From the NCBI GenBank assembly GCA_934218695.1, contig CAKQDA010000012.1, forward strand, positions 6,752-70,751: a stretch of 64,000 nucleotides of DNA. Direction: 5' to 3'. The position numbers and the translations under genes were made by a program. The notes under the pieces were generated by a model, which saw nothing but the letters and a program-made list of their open reading frames with translations, was not told the DNA's origin and did no database searches. Source of the DNA: an uncultured Succinivibrio sp. (GTDB lineage: Bacteria > Pseudomonadota > Gammaproteobacteria > Enterobacterales > Succinivibrionaceae). Below, piece after piece: positions 34,057 through 42,262 of this stretch; position 1 is the first letter of the stretch, and the number at the start of each line of letters is the position of its first letter.

Positions 34057-34278
34057 ATGAAAGTACGCTGTGATATCTCTGGTCTTGATTGTCCTCATTG
34101 CGCATCTAAACTGGAAGGTCTGTTAAAAAATGCCTTTAATGATGCTAATTTGAACTTTTCTATGGGCTCTCTGGTTCTTGATGTCAATGAGAATGAAGAT
34201 GAGGATGCTGTAGTAGAAAAGGCTCAGATAGTAGCAAATGGTTTTGAAGATGGTATCAGTATCAGTCTTCGTGATTAA
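34057..34278 (+). CDS. Small HMA-domain metal-binding protein
   Basis: This 73-residue protein consists of a single heavy-metal-associated domain with the metal-binding GLDCPHCASKLE motif (Cys11, Cys14). ZntA-type pumps usually carry this domain at their own N-terminus. Here the pump encoded 137 bases downstream lacks it, so this protein probably acts as its detached metal-binding domain or chaperone. The start at 34057 is set by TAGGAAG 6 bases upstream; the frame extends further 5' but without a ribosome site. A terminator separates it from the pump gene. Confidence 0.85.
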   Translation: MKVRCDISGLDCPHCASKLEGLLKNAFNDANLNFSMGSLVLDVNENEDEDAVVEKAQIVANGFEDGISISLRD

Positions 34279-34289
34279 ACCATATAAAG

Positions 34290-34312
34290 AACGCAGGGAA
34301 CTGCGTTTTTTT
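34290..34312 (+). terminator. Terminator after the HMA gene
   Basis: ACGCAG, GGAA, CTGCGT followed by TTTTTT. The ZntA-like gene therefore needs its own promoter; TTGCTC-N16-TATTCT (34333-34360) is a candidate, next to a CTGTA-N4-TACAG palindrome at 34359-34372. Confidence 0.85.
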
Positions 34313-34415
34313 ATAAGTCAATATTTGCACAATTGCTCAACAGTTAAAACATAATATTCTGTATGAGTACAGGAAAAATCAGAGGACTGTAACGTTCTGT
34401 GATAAGGAGCCATTC

Positions 34416-36281
34416 ATGAAAGATCTCTACAAAAAATATGAAAAGGTGTTATTAGGTATTGCCTCCATCTGTATGCTTTACCTTGTTTTAGTTAAATATT
34501 CAGATTTTGCATCTGTATCTTTTGAAGTGCAGCTGTTTATTGCTGTAGCAGCCTATCTTTTAATTGCAACCGACATTATCTATGATGCTTTTAAAACCCT
34601 GATTAAACAGCATCGTATGTCTGAGCAGTTTCTGATGATGATAGCGACTTTAGGCGCCTTTGGTTTAAAGGATCTGCCTGAGGCTCTTGCAGTAATGGTC
34701 TTCTACAAGATAGGTGAAATTTTTGAGGAATATGCCTCCGGCAGAGCTCATAACGAGATCTCAAACCTCGTAAAGCTCAAACCTTCAAAAGTAAGACTTG
34801 TAAATGCTGACGGTACAGAGTCCATTGTCAAACCAAGACAGGTAAAGATAGGCGATCTAATCCGTGTTTTTGCTGGAGAGGCAGTTGCCATAGACGGAAA
34901 CCTGACTGATGAGAGTGCTGCTATAGATACTTCAGCTCTTACAGGTGAGTCAGAACCTCGTTTGTACAGAAAAGGAGAATCTGTTCCTTCAGGCTGTATC
35001 AATCAGGGGAAAGTGATCACTTTAAAAGTAAACACTCTGCATAAGAATTCATCTATTACACGTCTTTTGAACCTGATTGAAGATGCTGTAGCCAACAAAT
35101 CCCGACCAGAGAACCTTATTCGTCGTTTTGCTGTCTGGTACACTCCTGTGGTAGTGAGTGCCGCCTGTCTGCTCTCTCTGGTGCCTTTAGTTGTGCCTGA
35201 TGCTTTATTTTCTGACTGGATAGAAAGATCTCTGGTTTTTCTGGTGGTTTCATGCCCCTGTGCTCTGGTTTTATCTGTACCACTGTCATTCTTTGGTGGA
35301 ATGGGGGCCATCAGTAAAATTGGCGTAATTGTAAAGGGCACTATTCATCTGGAGACTCTGTCAAAATTAAAAGCCATTGCCTTTGATAAGACAGGTACTC
35401 TTACATACGGCAAGTTTAAAGTTGTAAACGTTGATCTGTATTCGAATGCTGACGAGAAAACAGTCTTTACATATGCTAAGGCTTTAGAGCAGAAATCCAC
35501 TCACCCAGTGGCACTGTCAGTAGTTAATCACGCAGACATTCTGCATGTTCCTGATGTTATGGTCAGTGATATTGTTGAGCGTGCAGGTCTTGGTATTACA
35601 GGTTATGTGCAGGGACACAGAATTGCTGTCGGAAAATCAGCTCTGATAAAGGAATTTGTAAGTGATGACATACCTGAAAACAGGAATGGAAGAACTTCAG
35701 TCTATGTAAGTTGTGATGACAGGCTTATAGGTGTTATTGAGCTCTTTGACGAGCTGAAAAAAGAGGCAAAATCAATGATGAGCGCACTGTCAGATCTTGG
35801 CGTCAGGACCTGTCTTATCACTGGCGACAGAAAAGCTGTGGCCATGAATATTGCTAAGGAGCTTGAACTTGATAAAGTTTACTTTGAGCAGACACCTCAA
35901 GATAAACTGGAGAACTTTAACAGATTTAAATCTGAATATGCACCTGCCGCCTTTACTGGTGACGGTTTGAATGATGCTCCTGTTCTCTCCTGTGCCGATG
36001 TTGGCATTGCCATGGGCGATATTGGTTCTGCCTGTGCTGTAGAGGCTGCTGACGTGGTTGTAATGCATGATGATCTTATGACTATTCCAAAGACCATCGC
36101 TCTTTCAAGAAAAACCTGTCATCTTGCCATATCCAACATGTATCTTGTTATGGGTATCAAGATACTGATCCTCCTTTTGGGAGCTCTTGGTATTGCCAAT
36201 ATCTGGATGGCGATTTTTGGTGATGTGGGAGTGCTTATCATTGCAGTTCTGAATGCCATGAGAACTTTAAGCTTTAAGTAG
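34416..36281 (+). CDS. zntA: Zn/Cd/Pb-type P1B ATPase without N-terminal HMA domain
   Basis: This 621-residue inner-membrane metal-efflux ATPase has the CPC ion-binding motif (C280-P-C282), TGES actuator loop (SALTGESEP), phosphorylated Asp324 in DKTGTLT, the HP motif (STHPVALS) and the TGDGLNDAPVL hinge. The last helix has GDVGVLIIAVLNAMR, the Asp-containing pattern of P1B-2 (Zn2+/Cd2+/Pb2+) pumps. It lacks the metal-binding N-terminal domain, which is encoded separately just upstream. AAGGAGCC precedes the ATG at 34416. The substrate call is from the final-helix motif. Confidence 0.88.
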   Translation: MKDLYKKYEKVLLGIASICMLYLVLVKYSDFASVSFEVQLFIAVAAYLLIATDIIYDAFKTLIKQHRMSEQFLMMIATLGAFGLKDLPEALAVMVFYKIGEIFEEYASGRAHNEISNLVKLKPSKVRLVNADGTESIVKPRQVKIGDLIRVFAGEAVAIDGNLTDESAAIDTSALTGESEPRLYRKGESVPSGCINQGKVITLKVNTLHKNSSITRLLNLIEDAVANKSRPENLIRRFAVWYTPVVVSAACLLSLVPLVVPDALFSDWIERSLVFLVVSCPCALVLSVPLSFFGGMGAISKIGVIVKGTIHLETLSKLKAIAFDKTGTLTYGKFKVVNVDLYSNADEKTVFTYAKALEQKSTHPVALSVVNHADILHVPDVMVSDIVERAGLGITGYVQGHRIAVGKSALIKEFVSDDIPENRNGRTSVYVSCDDRLIGVIELFDELKKEAKSMMSALSDLGVRTCLITGDRKAVAMNIAKELELDKVYFEQTPQDKLENFNRFKSEYAPAAFTGDGLNDAPVLSCADVGIAMGDIGSACAVEAADVVVMHDDLMTIPKTIALSRKTCHLAISNMYLVMGIKILILLLGALGIANIWMAIFGDVGVLIIAVLNAMRTLSFK

Positions 36282-36303
36282 AGTAGAGTGTAAAATCTTT
36301 TAT

Positions 36304-36350
36304 AAAACCTGAGAGCCTTACAGAATACTGGTACTCAGGTTTTTTATTTT
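36304..36350 (+). terminator. Terminator of the ZntA-like gene
   Basis: AAAACCTGAG and CTCAGGTTTT pair around a 20-nt loop and are followed by a T-rich run. Confidence 0.8.
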
Positions 36351-36389
36351 AGGAATGGTTAATTATGTAGTCTTAAATAAAGGAATTAA

Positions 36390-36405
36390 GTCTAAAACTA
36401 TAGAC
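36390..36405 (+). promoter_or_regulatory. Small palindrome upstream of copA
   Basis: GTCTA-AAACTA-TAGAC lies 75 bp before the copA start. It may be an operator but does not match the CueR or CopY consensus. Confidence 0.3.
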
Positions 36406-36480
36406 AAAAATTATTATCAATAACATATAAAATCTGCGGTAATGCTGTAATATATCGGAAGTTTAAATAAGGAAGCTATC

Positions 36481-38982
36481 ATGATTAAAACGTACCAGGT
36501 AATGGGAATGTCCTGTGCTGCCTGTGCAAACAGAGTTCAAAAGGCAGCTATGAAAGTTCAAGGCGTAGAAAACGCCGATGTCAACCTGATGCGGAATGTT
36601 CTGACTGTAAGCTGTAGTGAAGACTTAAAGGATGAGTCTGTAATAAAAGCCGTTACTGCAGCAGGCTACGGAGCAAAGGTTGTGGACAGTGCCACAGCTG
36701 CAGTCAAATCTTTAACTCAGGATGGCTCACAAAGAGATCATGATCTTATAAATCTTATGCTCGCAGCTGCTGCGACCGTGATCATCATGCTTCTCTCAAT
36801 GGGGCATATGACAGGAATTGAACTTGTTCACAACGGCTTTGTAAATGCAGCTTTGCAGGGAGCCCTCACTTTCTTTGTAATGGTTCTTGAGAAAAAGTAC
36901 TTTATAAATGCAATTAAAGGTTTGACTCATTTCTCTGCAAATATGGACACTTTAGTGTCAATTGGAGCTGCAGCTTCATTTATCTATTCTGTATTTGTAC
37001 TCTTGACCATTGAATTTAGTGATACCTGTGCTGTTCTGATGGAAAATAAGGCTGTCTATTTTGAAGGTGCAGCCGGTATATTGTGTTTTGTATCTGTCGG
37101 CAAATACATTGAAAAGAAAGCAAAGGTGAAAACCGCCGATGCCATCAGTGCTCTGTACAGTCTGATCCCAAAGTCGGCTGTAATTAAGGATGAAAATGGT
37201 GTTCAGAAGACAGTTTCCATCAGTGATGTCAGAAAGGGGCAGATCCTAATTGTAAAGCAGGGGCAGAGATTAGGTGTTGACGGAGTTGTTGTAAGCGGTG
37301 AAGGCTTTATTGATGAAAGCTCTCTTACAGGAGAGAGTCTTGAGGTTAGGAAAACTCAAGGTGACATGGTCAGATCTTCAGGGTTATTAACTGACGGTTA
37401 TCTTGAAATAGAGGTTACATCAACAGGGAAGGACTCAACTTTAGGCAGGATCATCTCTCTTGTGGAAAAAACAGCAGCAACCAAGGTTCCTGTTGCAAGG
37501 ATTGCAGATGTGGTTGCATCCTACTTTGTACCATTTATTATTACTTTAGCTGCAGTTACTTTTGTTTACTGGTTCTTTATACACAACTCTTCACTAGAAC
37601 TGTCTTTGCAGTTTGCTATAAGTGTGCTGGTCGTATCCTGTCCGTGTGCACTGGGACTTGCCACTCCTGTTGCTGTAGTGGCCGGAACAGGTCGTGCTGC
37701 TAAAGAGGGGATCATTTTTAAAAATCCAGAAGCTTTAGAGGAGCTTTCAAGGGTAAAGGTTTTTGCCTTTGACAAAACAGGTACTTTAACTGAAGGCAGA
37801 ATGTCTGTAAGCTCTGTTGAAAAGGTGGATGCATCAGAAGACAGTGAATTTATAAAGAGTGTGGTGCTCTCTCTTGAGAAAAAGAGTTCTCATCCTATCG
37901 CACGTTCTGTATCAGAGAGTTTTAAAAACGCAAATGAATATGACATTCCTGATTATGTTTATATAAAAGGTGAGGGGGTAAAGGGGACTGTTGGCAATTC
38001 TCTTTACAGTTTTGGCAATGACAGAATGTTAAAGAGACTTGGCCTTGAGGACAGCGCCTTTGGTGTGCAGTTAAAGAAGACCGTGTCTCACGCAGGAGCT
38101 CTGGTTTTAACTCTGGTTAAGGATAAAAGTATCATAGCTTATATAACTGTAAAGGATTCCCTAAAGTCAGATGCCAGAGAGCTTACTGACGCTTTAAGAG
38201 CATATGGCAAAGAAACTCTGATGTTGACAGGTGACAGTGACGGTCCTGCCGGTGATGTTGCCAGAACCTTAAAACTTGATTCATATGCAGCCGGGCTTAC
38301 ACCAGAGCAGAAAGCTGATTTTATCAGGAACATTCAGAACACCGGAAAAAAAGTCGCAATGGCAGGTGACGGTGTAAATGACAGTATCTCTCTGTCTTTA
38401 TCCGATGTCGGTATCGGTCTTAAGGGAACTGCAGATATTGCAGTCTCTGCCTGTGATGTGATTTTGCTGCATGAAAAGATCACAGATGTTTTTAACGCTT
38501 ATCTTATTTCCTTTAAGACAATGCTTAACATTAAGGAAAATCTTTTCTGGGCATTAGTTTATAATGTTCTGACTATACCGGTTGCAGCAGGACTTTTCTA
38601 TGAGAGCTTTGGCTTAAAGCTAAATCCTATGCTTTGCTCTGCACTTATGGGAATAAGCTCTGTGTGCGTGGTTTTAAATGCCTTAAGACTGACTTTTATG
38701 AAAGTTTTAAAGAATAAGTCTGAGGTAAAAGGTTTAAAAACTGACCTGAGCTTTGCAGGTAAAAACAACATGACAACAGTAAAAATTAACGGTATGCAGT
38801 GTCAGCACTGTGTAAAGAGTGTGCAGAAGGCTTTAGCTCCATTTTCTGTAAATGGTGAGATAAAAGTTTCTTTAGAAGAAAAGAGTGCAGAACTGTCTTT
38901 AAAGAGCGGTACAGAAGACAGTGCTGTCAGAAATGCTGTTACAGATGCAGGTTTTGAGGTTGTAGAGATCATTCATGATTAG
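36481..38982 (+). CDS. copA: Copper-exporting P1B ATPase with N- and C-terminal HMA domains
   Basis: This 833-residue inner-membrane Cu+ efflux pump has an N-terminal HMA domain with MSCAAC (C12, C15), a TGES loop (SSLTGESLE), CPC (C387-P-C389), phosphorylated Asp431 in DKTGTLT, the SHPIA motif, and helix motifs YN (NLFWALVYNVLTIP) and SS (GISSVCVVLNALRL) of the P1B-1 class. The hinge is GDGVNDSISL where most have GDGINDAPAL. A second HMA domain at the C-terminus (about 764-833, C774-Q-H-C777) is unusual and is preceded by an in-frame ATG with an AGG box. The last 8 bases overlap the next gene. Confidence 0.92.
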   Translation: MIKTYQVMGMSCAACANRVQKAAMKVQGVENADVNLMRNVLTVSCSEDLKDESVIKAVTAAGYGAKVVDSATAAVKSLTQDGSQRDHDLINLMLAAAATVIIMLLSMGHMTGIELVHNGFVNAALQGALTFFVMVLEKKYFINAIKGLTHFSANMDTLVSIGAAASFIYSVFVLLTIEFSDTCAVLMENKAVYFEGAAGILCFVSVGKYIEKKAKVKTADAISALYSLIPKSAVIKDENGVQKTVSISDVRKGQILIVKQGQRLGVDGVVVSGEGFIDESSLTGESLEVRKTQGDMVRSSGLLTDGYLEIEVTSTGKDSTLGRIISLVEKTAATKVPVARIADVVASYFVPFIITLAAVTFVYWFFIHNSSLELSLQFAISVLVVSCPCALGLATPVAVVAGTGRAAKEGIIFKNPEALEELSRVKVFAFDKTGTLTEGRMSVSSVEKVDASEDSEFIKSVVLSLEKKSSHPIARSVSESFKNANEYDIPDYVYIKGEGVKGTVGNSLYSFGNDRMLKRLGLEDSAFGVQLKKTVSHAGALVLTLVKDKSIIAYITVKDSLKSDARELTDALRAYGKETLMLTGDSDGPAGDVARTLKLDSYAAGLTPEQKADFIRNIQNTGKKVAMAGDGVNDSISLSLSDVGIGLKGTADIAVSACDVILLHEKITDVFNAYLISFKTMLNIKENLFWALVYNVLTIPVAAGLFYESFGLKLNPMLCSALMGISSVCVVLNALRLTFMKVLKNKSEVKGLKTDLSFAGKNNMTTVKINGMQCQHCVKSVQKALAPFSVNGEIKVSLEEKSAELSLKSGTEDSAVRNAVTDAGFEVVEIIHD
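38770..38982 (+). other. Possible internal start giving a CopZ-like HMA protein
   Basis: Within copA, an ATG at 38770 follows CAGGT by 9 bases and opens exactly at the boundary of the C-terminal HMA domain. Initiation here would yield a 70-residue copper-chaperone-like protein (MTTVKINGMQCQHC...). This is inference from position only. Confidence 0.35.
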
Positions 38983-39436
38983 TCTTGATACAGCAGATTT
39001 ACTGCTTTTATGTGCTCTAAGAGACGACAGCCGTCTGTCACTGCGTGATTTGGGCGCAAAAGTTTCCATGAGCGCACCTGCTGTTGCCGCAAGATTAAGA
39101 CGTCTTGAAGAGAATCACGTAATTGAGGCTTATACTGTTTCAGTAAATCCAGGGACTTTTGCTCTTACCGTAGAGGCTCTCCTGTATGTCTGCGTGAGCA
39201 TTCACAAAGAAGCTGATTTTGTATCTGAGATGAGAAAAACACTCTGTGTAAGCTCTCTGTACAGAATTGGAGCTGACTATACCTATATGGCAGTTGCCTC
39301 TTTTGACAGCATAGAAAAATTGAATAGCTTTGCTCTGAATATGGAGCAGAATTACGGCAGAACCAAAGTTCAGCTGATTTTAAAAAAGGAATTCTCTGCA
39401 AGAGCTCCAATGGAGCTTTTACACGTTGACAAGTAG
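38975..39436 (+). CDS. Lrp/AsnC-family transcriptional regulator
   Basis: This 153-residue DNA-binding regulator has an N-terminal winged helix-turn-helix (SLRDLGAKVSMSAPAVAARLRRLEENHVIEAY, residues 22-53) and a RAM-like effector domain (about 65-145). It is a standard-length Lrp/AsnC protein. It starts 8 bases inside the end of copA, so it is made from the same mRNA. Lrp proteins usually sense amino acids; coupling to a copper pump is odd and may mean either a metal-linked role or chance juxtaposition. Confidence 0.85.
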   Translation: MISLDTADLLLLCALRDDSRLSLRDLGAKVSMSAPAVAARLRRLEENHVIEAYTVSVNPGTFALTVEALLYVCVSIHKEADFVSEMRKTLCVSSLYRIGADYTYMAVASFDSIEKLNSFALNMEQNYGRTKVQLILKKEFSARAPMELLHVDK

Positions 39437-39564
39437 GATATTTTCCGTGTTTTAGCAAAAGAAGCAATTTTCATGAAGCTTAAAAACGCGAACAGTTAAA
39501 ACTGATTAAATCTTTTTTAGAAAAATTTTTTATAAGTACCACCCAAAATTGGAAGGAACACAAA

Positions 39565-40533
39565 ATGTGGGATTATTCAGATAAAGTTAAAGATCATTTC
39601 CTTCATCCACGTAATGCACGTGTTATCGAAGATGCAAATGGCGTTGGTGATGTGGGCTCAATTATTTGTGGTGACGCACTGCGTCTGATGTTAAAGATTG
39701 ATCCTGCAACTGAGGTTATTGAGGATGCCTCTTTCCAGACTTATGGCTGCGGAAGTGCTATTGCATCATCATCTGCTCTTACCGAAATGTTAAAAGGCAA
39801 AACGCTAAAGGAAGCTGAGAAAATAACCAATCAGGAGATTGTTGATTATTTAGGTGGTCTGCCTCCAGAGAAAATGCACTGCTCTGTTATGGGACGTGAG
39901 GCTTTAGATGCCGCAATTGCAAATTATCACGGCCAGTCATATGAGCATTCTCATGATGATGGTGAGTTAATCTGTCACTGCTTCGGTGTCGGTATCAACA
40001 AGATTAAAAAAGCTGTCTGGGAAAACCATCTGACTACCGTAGAGGAAGTTACCAACTACACCAAGGCAGGTGGCGGATGCGGCAGCTGCAAGATGAGAAT
40101 TGAAGAGATCATCGATGAGGTCTGGGTTGATCTTGAAAAGTGCGGTGTACCAAGACCAGGTCATGCACCTACACCTATTCCATCAATTACTATTACCACT
40201 TCATCAGCTCCTGCTGCAGGTTTCAGCTCCATAAGCTCAACTTCTGGTGCCACAGTGAACGCTAATGTCGCAACTGCAGCTGTAAATGCAGCTATAGATG
40301 AGAAGACAAAGTCCTCTCCTATCTATGATGATGTAAAGAAGATCCTGGAGGAAATCTCACAGGGACTTGGTGAAGGTTCAGCTGTTGAACTTGATGCAAT
40401 TACAGGTGCTGATGTGATTGTAAAGCTTTCAGGTCCTGTAGCTTCAGGCATGATGAAGGACATGACATTAGGCTTTATCAAGCAGAAGCTGACAGATGGT
40501 ACAGGTCGTCAGATCAATGTAACTGTAAGATAA
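39565..40533 (+). CDS. nifU: NifU-type Fe-S scaffold protein with altered C-terminal domain
   Basis: This 322-residue three-domain scaffold assembles Fe-S clusters with sulfur from NifS. The IscU-like domain (1-125) keeps C35, C62 and C106. The [2Fe-2S]-binding BFD domain (about 134-180) keeps C137, C139, C172 and C175. A Ser/Ala-rich linker (about 200-245) leads to an Nfu-like domain (about 250-322). That last domain has lost the CxxC that should bind a cluster: the segment reads KLSGPVASGMMKDMT. GGAAGGA lies 8 bases before the ATG. It pairs with nifS downstream, so this organism probably uses a NIF-type rather than ISC-type general system. Confidence 0.92.
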   Translation: MWDYSDKVKDHFLHPRNARVIEDANGVGDVGSIICGDALRLMLKIDPATEVIEDASFQTYGCGSAIASSSALTEMLKGKTLKEAEKITNQEIVDYLGGLPPEKMHCSVMGREALDAAIANYHGQSYEHSHDDGELICHCFGVGINKIKKAVWENHLTTVEEVTNYTKAGGGCGSCKMRIEEIIDEVWVDLEKCGVPRPGHAPTPIPSITITTSSAPAAGFSSISSTSGATVNANVATAAVNAAIDEKTKSSPIYDDVKKILEEISQGLGEGSAVELDAITGADVIVKLSGPVASGMMKDMTLGFIKQKLTDGTGRQINVTVR

Positions 40534-40590
40534 GCTGTATCTTAAAGAAAGTTAAATACATTAACACACGACATTAACTGATGTTAAAGA

Positions 40591-40647
40591 GCTGCAGTAA
40601 GAATCTTCTACGAAACAAAAAAAGGTTTCTGTGTGTTCTGCTGCAGC
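40591..40647 (+). promoter_or_regulatory. Long stem-loop between nifU and nifS
   Basis: GCTGCAG (40591-40597) pairs with CTGCAGC (40641-40647). AAGAA/TTCT can extend the stem, and an inner GAAAC/GTTTC hairpin sits in the loop. It lies 34 bp before nifS. It could be an attenuator, a processing site or an mRNA stabiliser for nifU. Confidence 0.5.
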
Positions 40648-40680
40648 CATAGTCAAATCAATTAGGTTAAAAGAGACAAA

Positions 40681-41931
40681 ATGGATAATATGAATTTGGG
40701 CGTAGGTTTAGGTGGTATTTACCTTGACAACAACGCCACCACTCAGATTGATCCTCAGGTGGTAGAGGCAATGCAGCCATATCTGAGTGTGTATTTTGGT
40801 AATGCCTCATCTCAGCATGGCTATGGTGTTCCTGTTGAAAAGGCCATTGCCAGAGCCCGCGAGCAGATTGCCGACTTCCTTGGAGCAGAGTATCCTGATG
40901 AGATCATTTTTACTTCATGCGCAACCGAGTCTGACAATACAGCCTTATGGTCAGCTCTGTGGTCACAGAAGGGTAAGACAGAGATTGTTACAACTCCTGT
41001 AGAGCATCCTGCCATCATGCAGACCTGCGATTTTCTGTCATCACACGGCGCAACTGTGAAGTATCTTAAGGTTTCAAATCAGGGTGATATTGACTTAAAT
41101 GAGTTTGAGAGTTTACTTACTCCTAATACGGCACTTGCCTCAGTAATGTGGGCCAATAATGAGACCGGTAATATCTATCCTGTGCCTGAACTTGCAGAGA
41201 TTGCCTACAGACACGGTGTCATGTTCCACACTGATGCTGTACAGGCTGTGGCCAAGGTACCTATTTCATTAAAAGACACCAAAATCAATATGCTTTCATT
41301 CTCAGGTCATAAAATCCATGCTCCTAAGGGAATTGGTGTTCTGTATGTAAGACGCGGAACCAGATTTACCCCATTTATGAAGGGTGGTCATCAGGAGCGA
41401 GGCAGAAGAGCAGGTACTGAGAATGTTCCTTATATTGTAGGTCTTGGTGTAGCCTGCGAACTGGCCAAAAAGAACCTGTCTGTTGTATCTTCAAGAGTAA
41501 AGGCTTTAAGAGACAGACTGGAGACTGGGATCTTAAAATCAATCCCTGACTGCTTTGTAACCGGTGATGAGTCAAGAAGAACTGACAATACCTTAAACGT
41601 CGCCTTCAAGTTTGTTGAAGGTGAGGCTATTCTGTTAATGCTCAACGAGTATGGAATTGCAGCTTCATCAGGTTCAGCCTGTTCTTCAGAATCACTAGAA
41701 CCTAGCCATGTAATGCGCGCTATGAATGTTCCGTTCTCAGCAGCTCACGGTACTATCCGCTTCTCTTTATCAAGATTTACTACAGAATCTGAAATTGACA
41801 AGACTCTAGAAGTACTGCCTGGTATTATCAGTACCTTACGCAAACTCTCACCATACTGGAAAGAGGGTAAACCTAAGATCAACGGTCTTGATCATGATTT
41901 TGATGCCGACAGCACCGAAGTTCGTGCTTAA
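40681..41931 (+). CDS. nifS: Cysteine desulfurase NifS
   Basis: This 416-residue class V PLP enzyme takes sulfur from cysteine for Fe-S cluster assembly. It has the YLDNNATTQ opening, the HTDAVQAV segment, PLP lysine K211 in FSGHKIHAPKGIG, and the persulfide cysteine C334 in SGSACSSESLEPSHV. The spacing from K211 to C334 is that of NifS/IscS group I enzymes. It follows nifU after a 147-bp spacer containing a stem-loop. An AAAAGAG site precedes the ATG. Confidence 0.95.
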   Translation: MDNMNLGVGLGGIYLDNNATTQIDPQVVEAMQPYLSVYFGNASSQHGYGVPVEKAIARAREQIADFLGAEYPDEIIFTSCATESDNTALWSALWSQKGKTEIVTTPVEHPAIMQTCDFLSSHGATVKYLKVSNQGDIDLNEFESLLTPNTALASVMWANNETGNIYPVPELAEIAYRHGVMFHTDAVQAVAKVPISLKDTKINMLSFSGHKIHAPKGIGVLYVRRGTRFTPFMKGGHQERGRRAGTENVPYIVGLGVACELAKKNLSVVSSRVKALRDRLETGILKSIPDCFVTGDESRRTDNTLNVAFKFVEGEAILLMLNEYGIAASSGSACSSESLEPSHVMRAMNVPFSAAHGTIRFSLSRFTTESEIDKTLEVLPGIISTLRKLSPYWKEGKPKINGLDHDFDADSTEVRA

Positions 41932-41946
41932 TCTTAATTCCTGTTT

Positions 41947-41970
41947 AATCTGCCGGGAAACCGGCAGATT
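41947..41970 (+). terminator. Strong hairpin after nifS
   Basis: AATCTGCCGG, GAAA, CCGGCAGATT is a perfect 10-bp stem with a GNRA tetraloop but no T run, so it may end transcription with help or protect the 3' end. The remaining bases to 42262 are AT-rich and hold no gene I can support. Confidence 0.65.
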
Positions 41971-42262
41971 ATGTCAATTATCACAGATCACGCAAAAAGA
42001 TCACCATCTTTTCTGATTTTAATTGCCTATAAAGATTTAAAAGTCTTAGAATTACACTCAATTTATAACTGAGATTTTATTATTTATTATAAGAAACTGT
42101 ATACTGAACAGTCTGCAAAATAACTGCATAGAATAAAAAAGCAGAATATTCCCTAACAGAAAGCGTTTGTGGTTATTTATCTTATTCAGAAGATATTTTG
42201 TCTTTTGGCGGATTGTCTTTTAGTTTGAGAATTTTGTACAGCATAACAATAATAGGTGTGTT

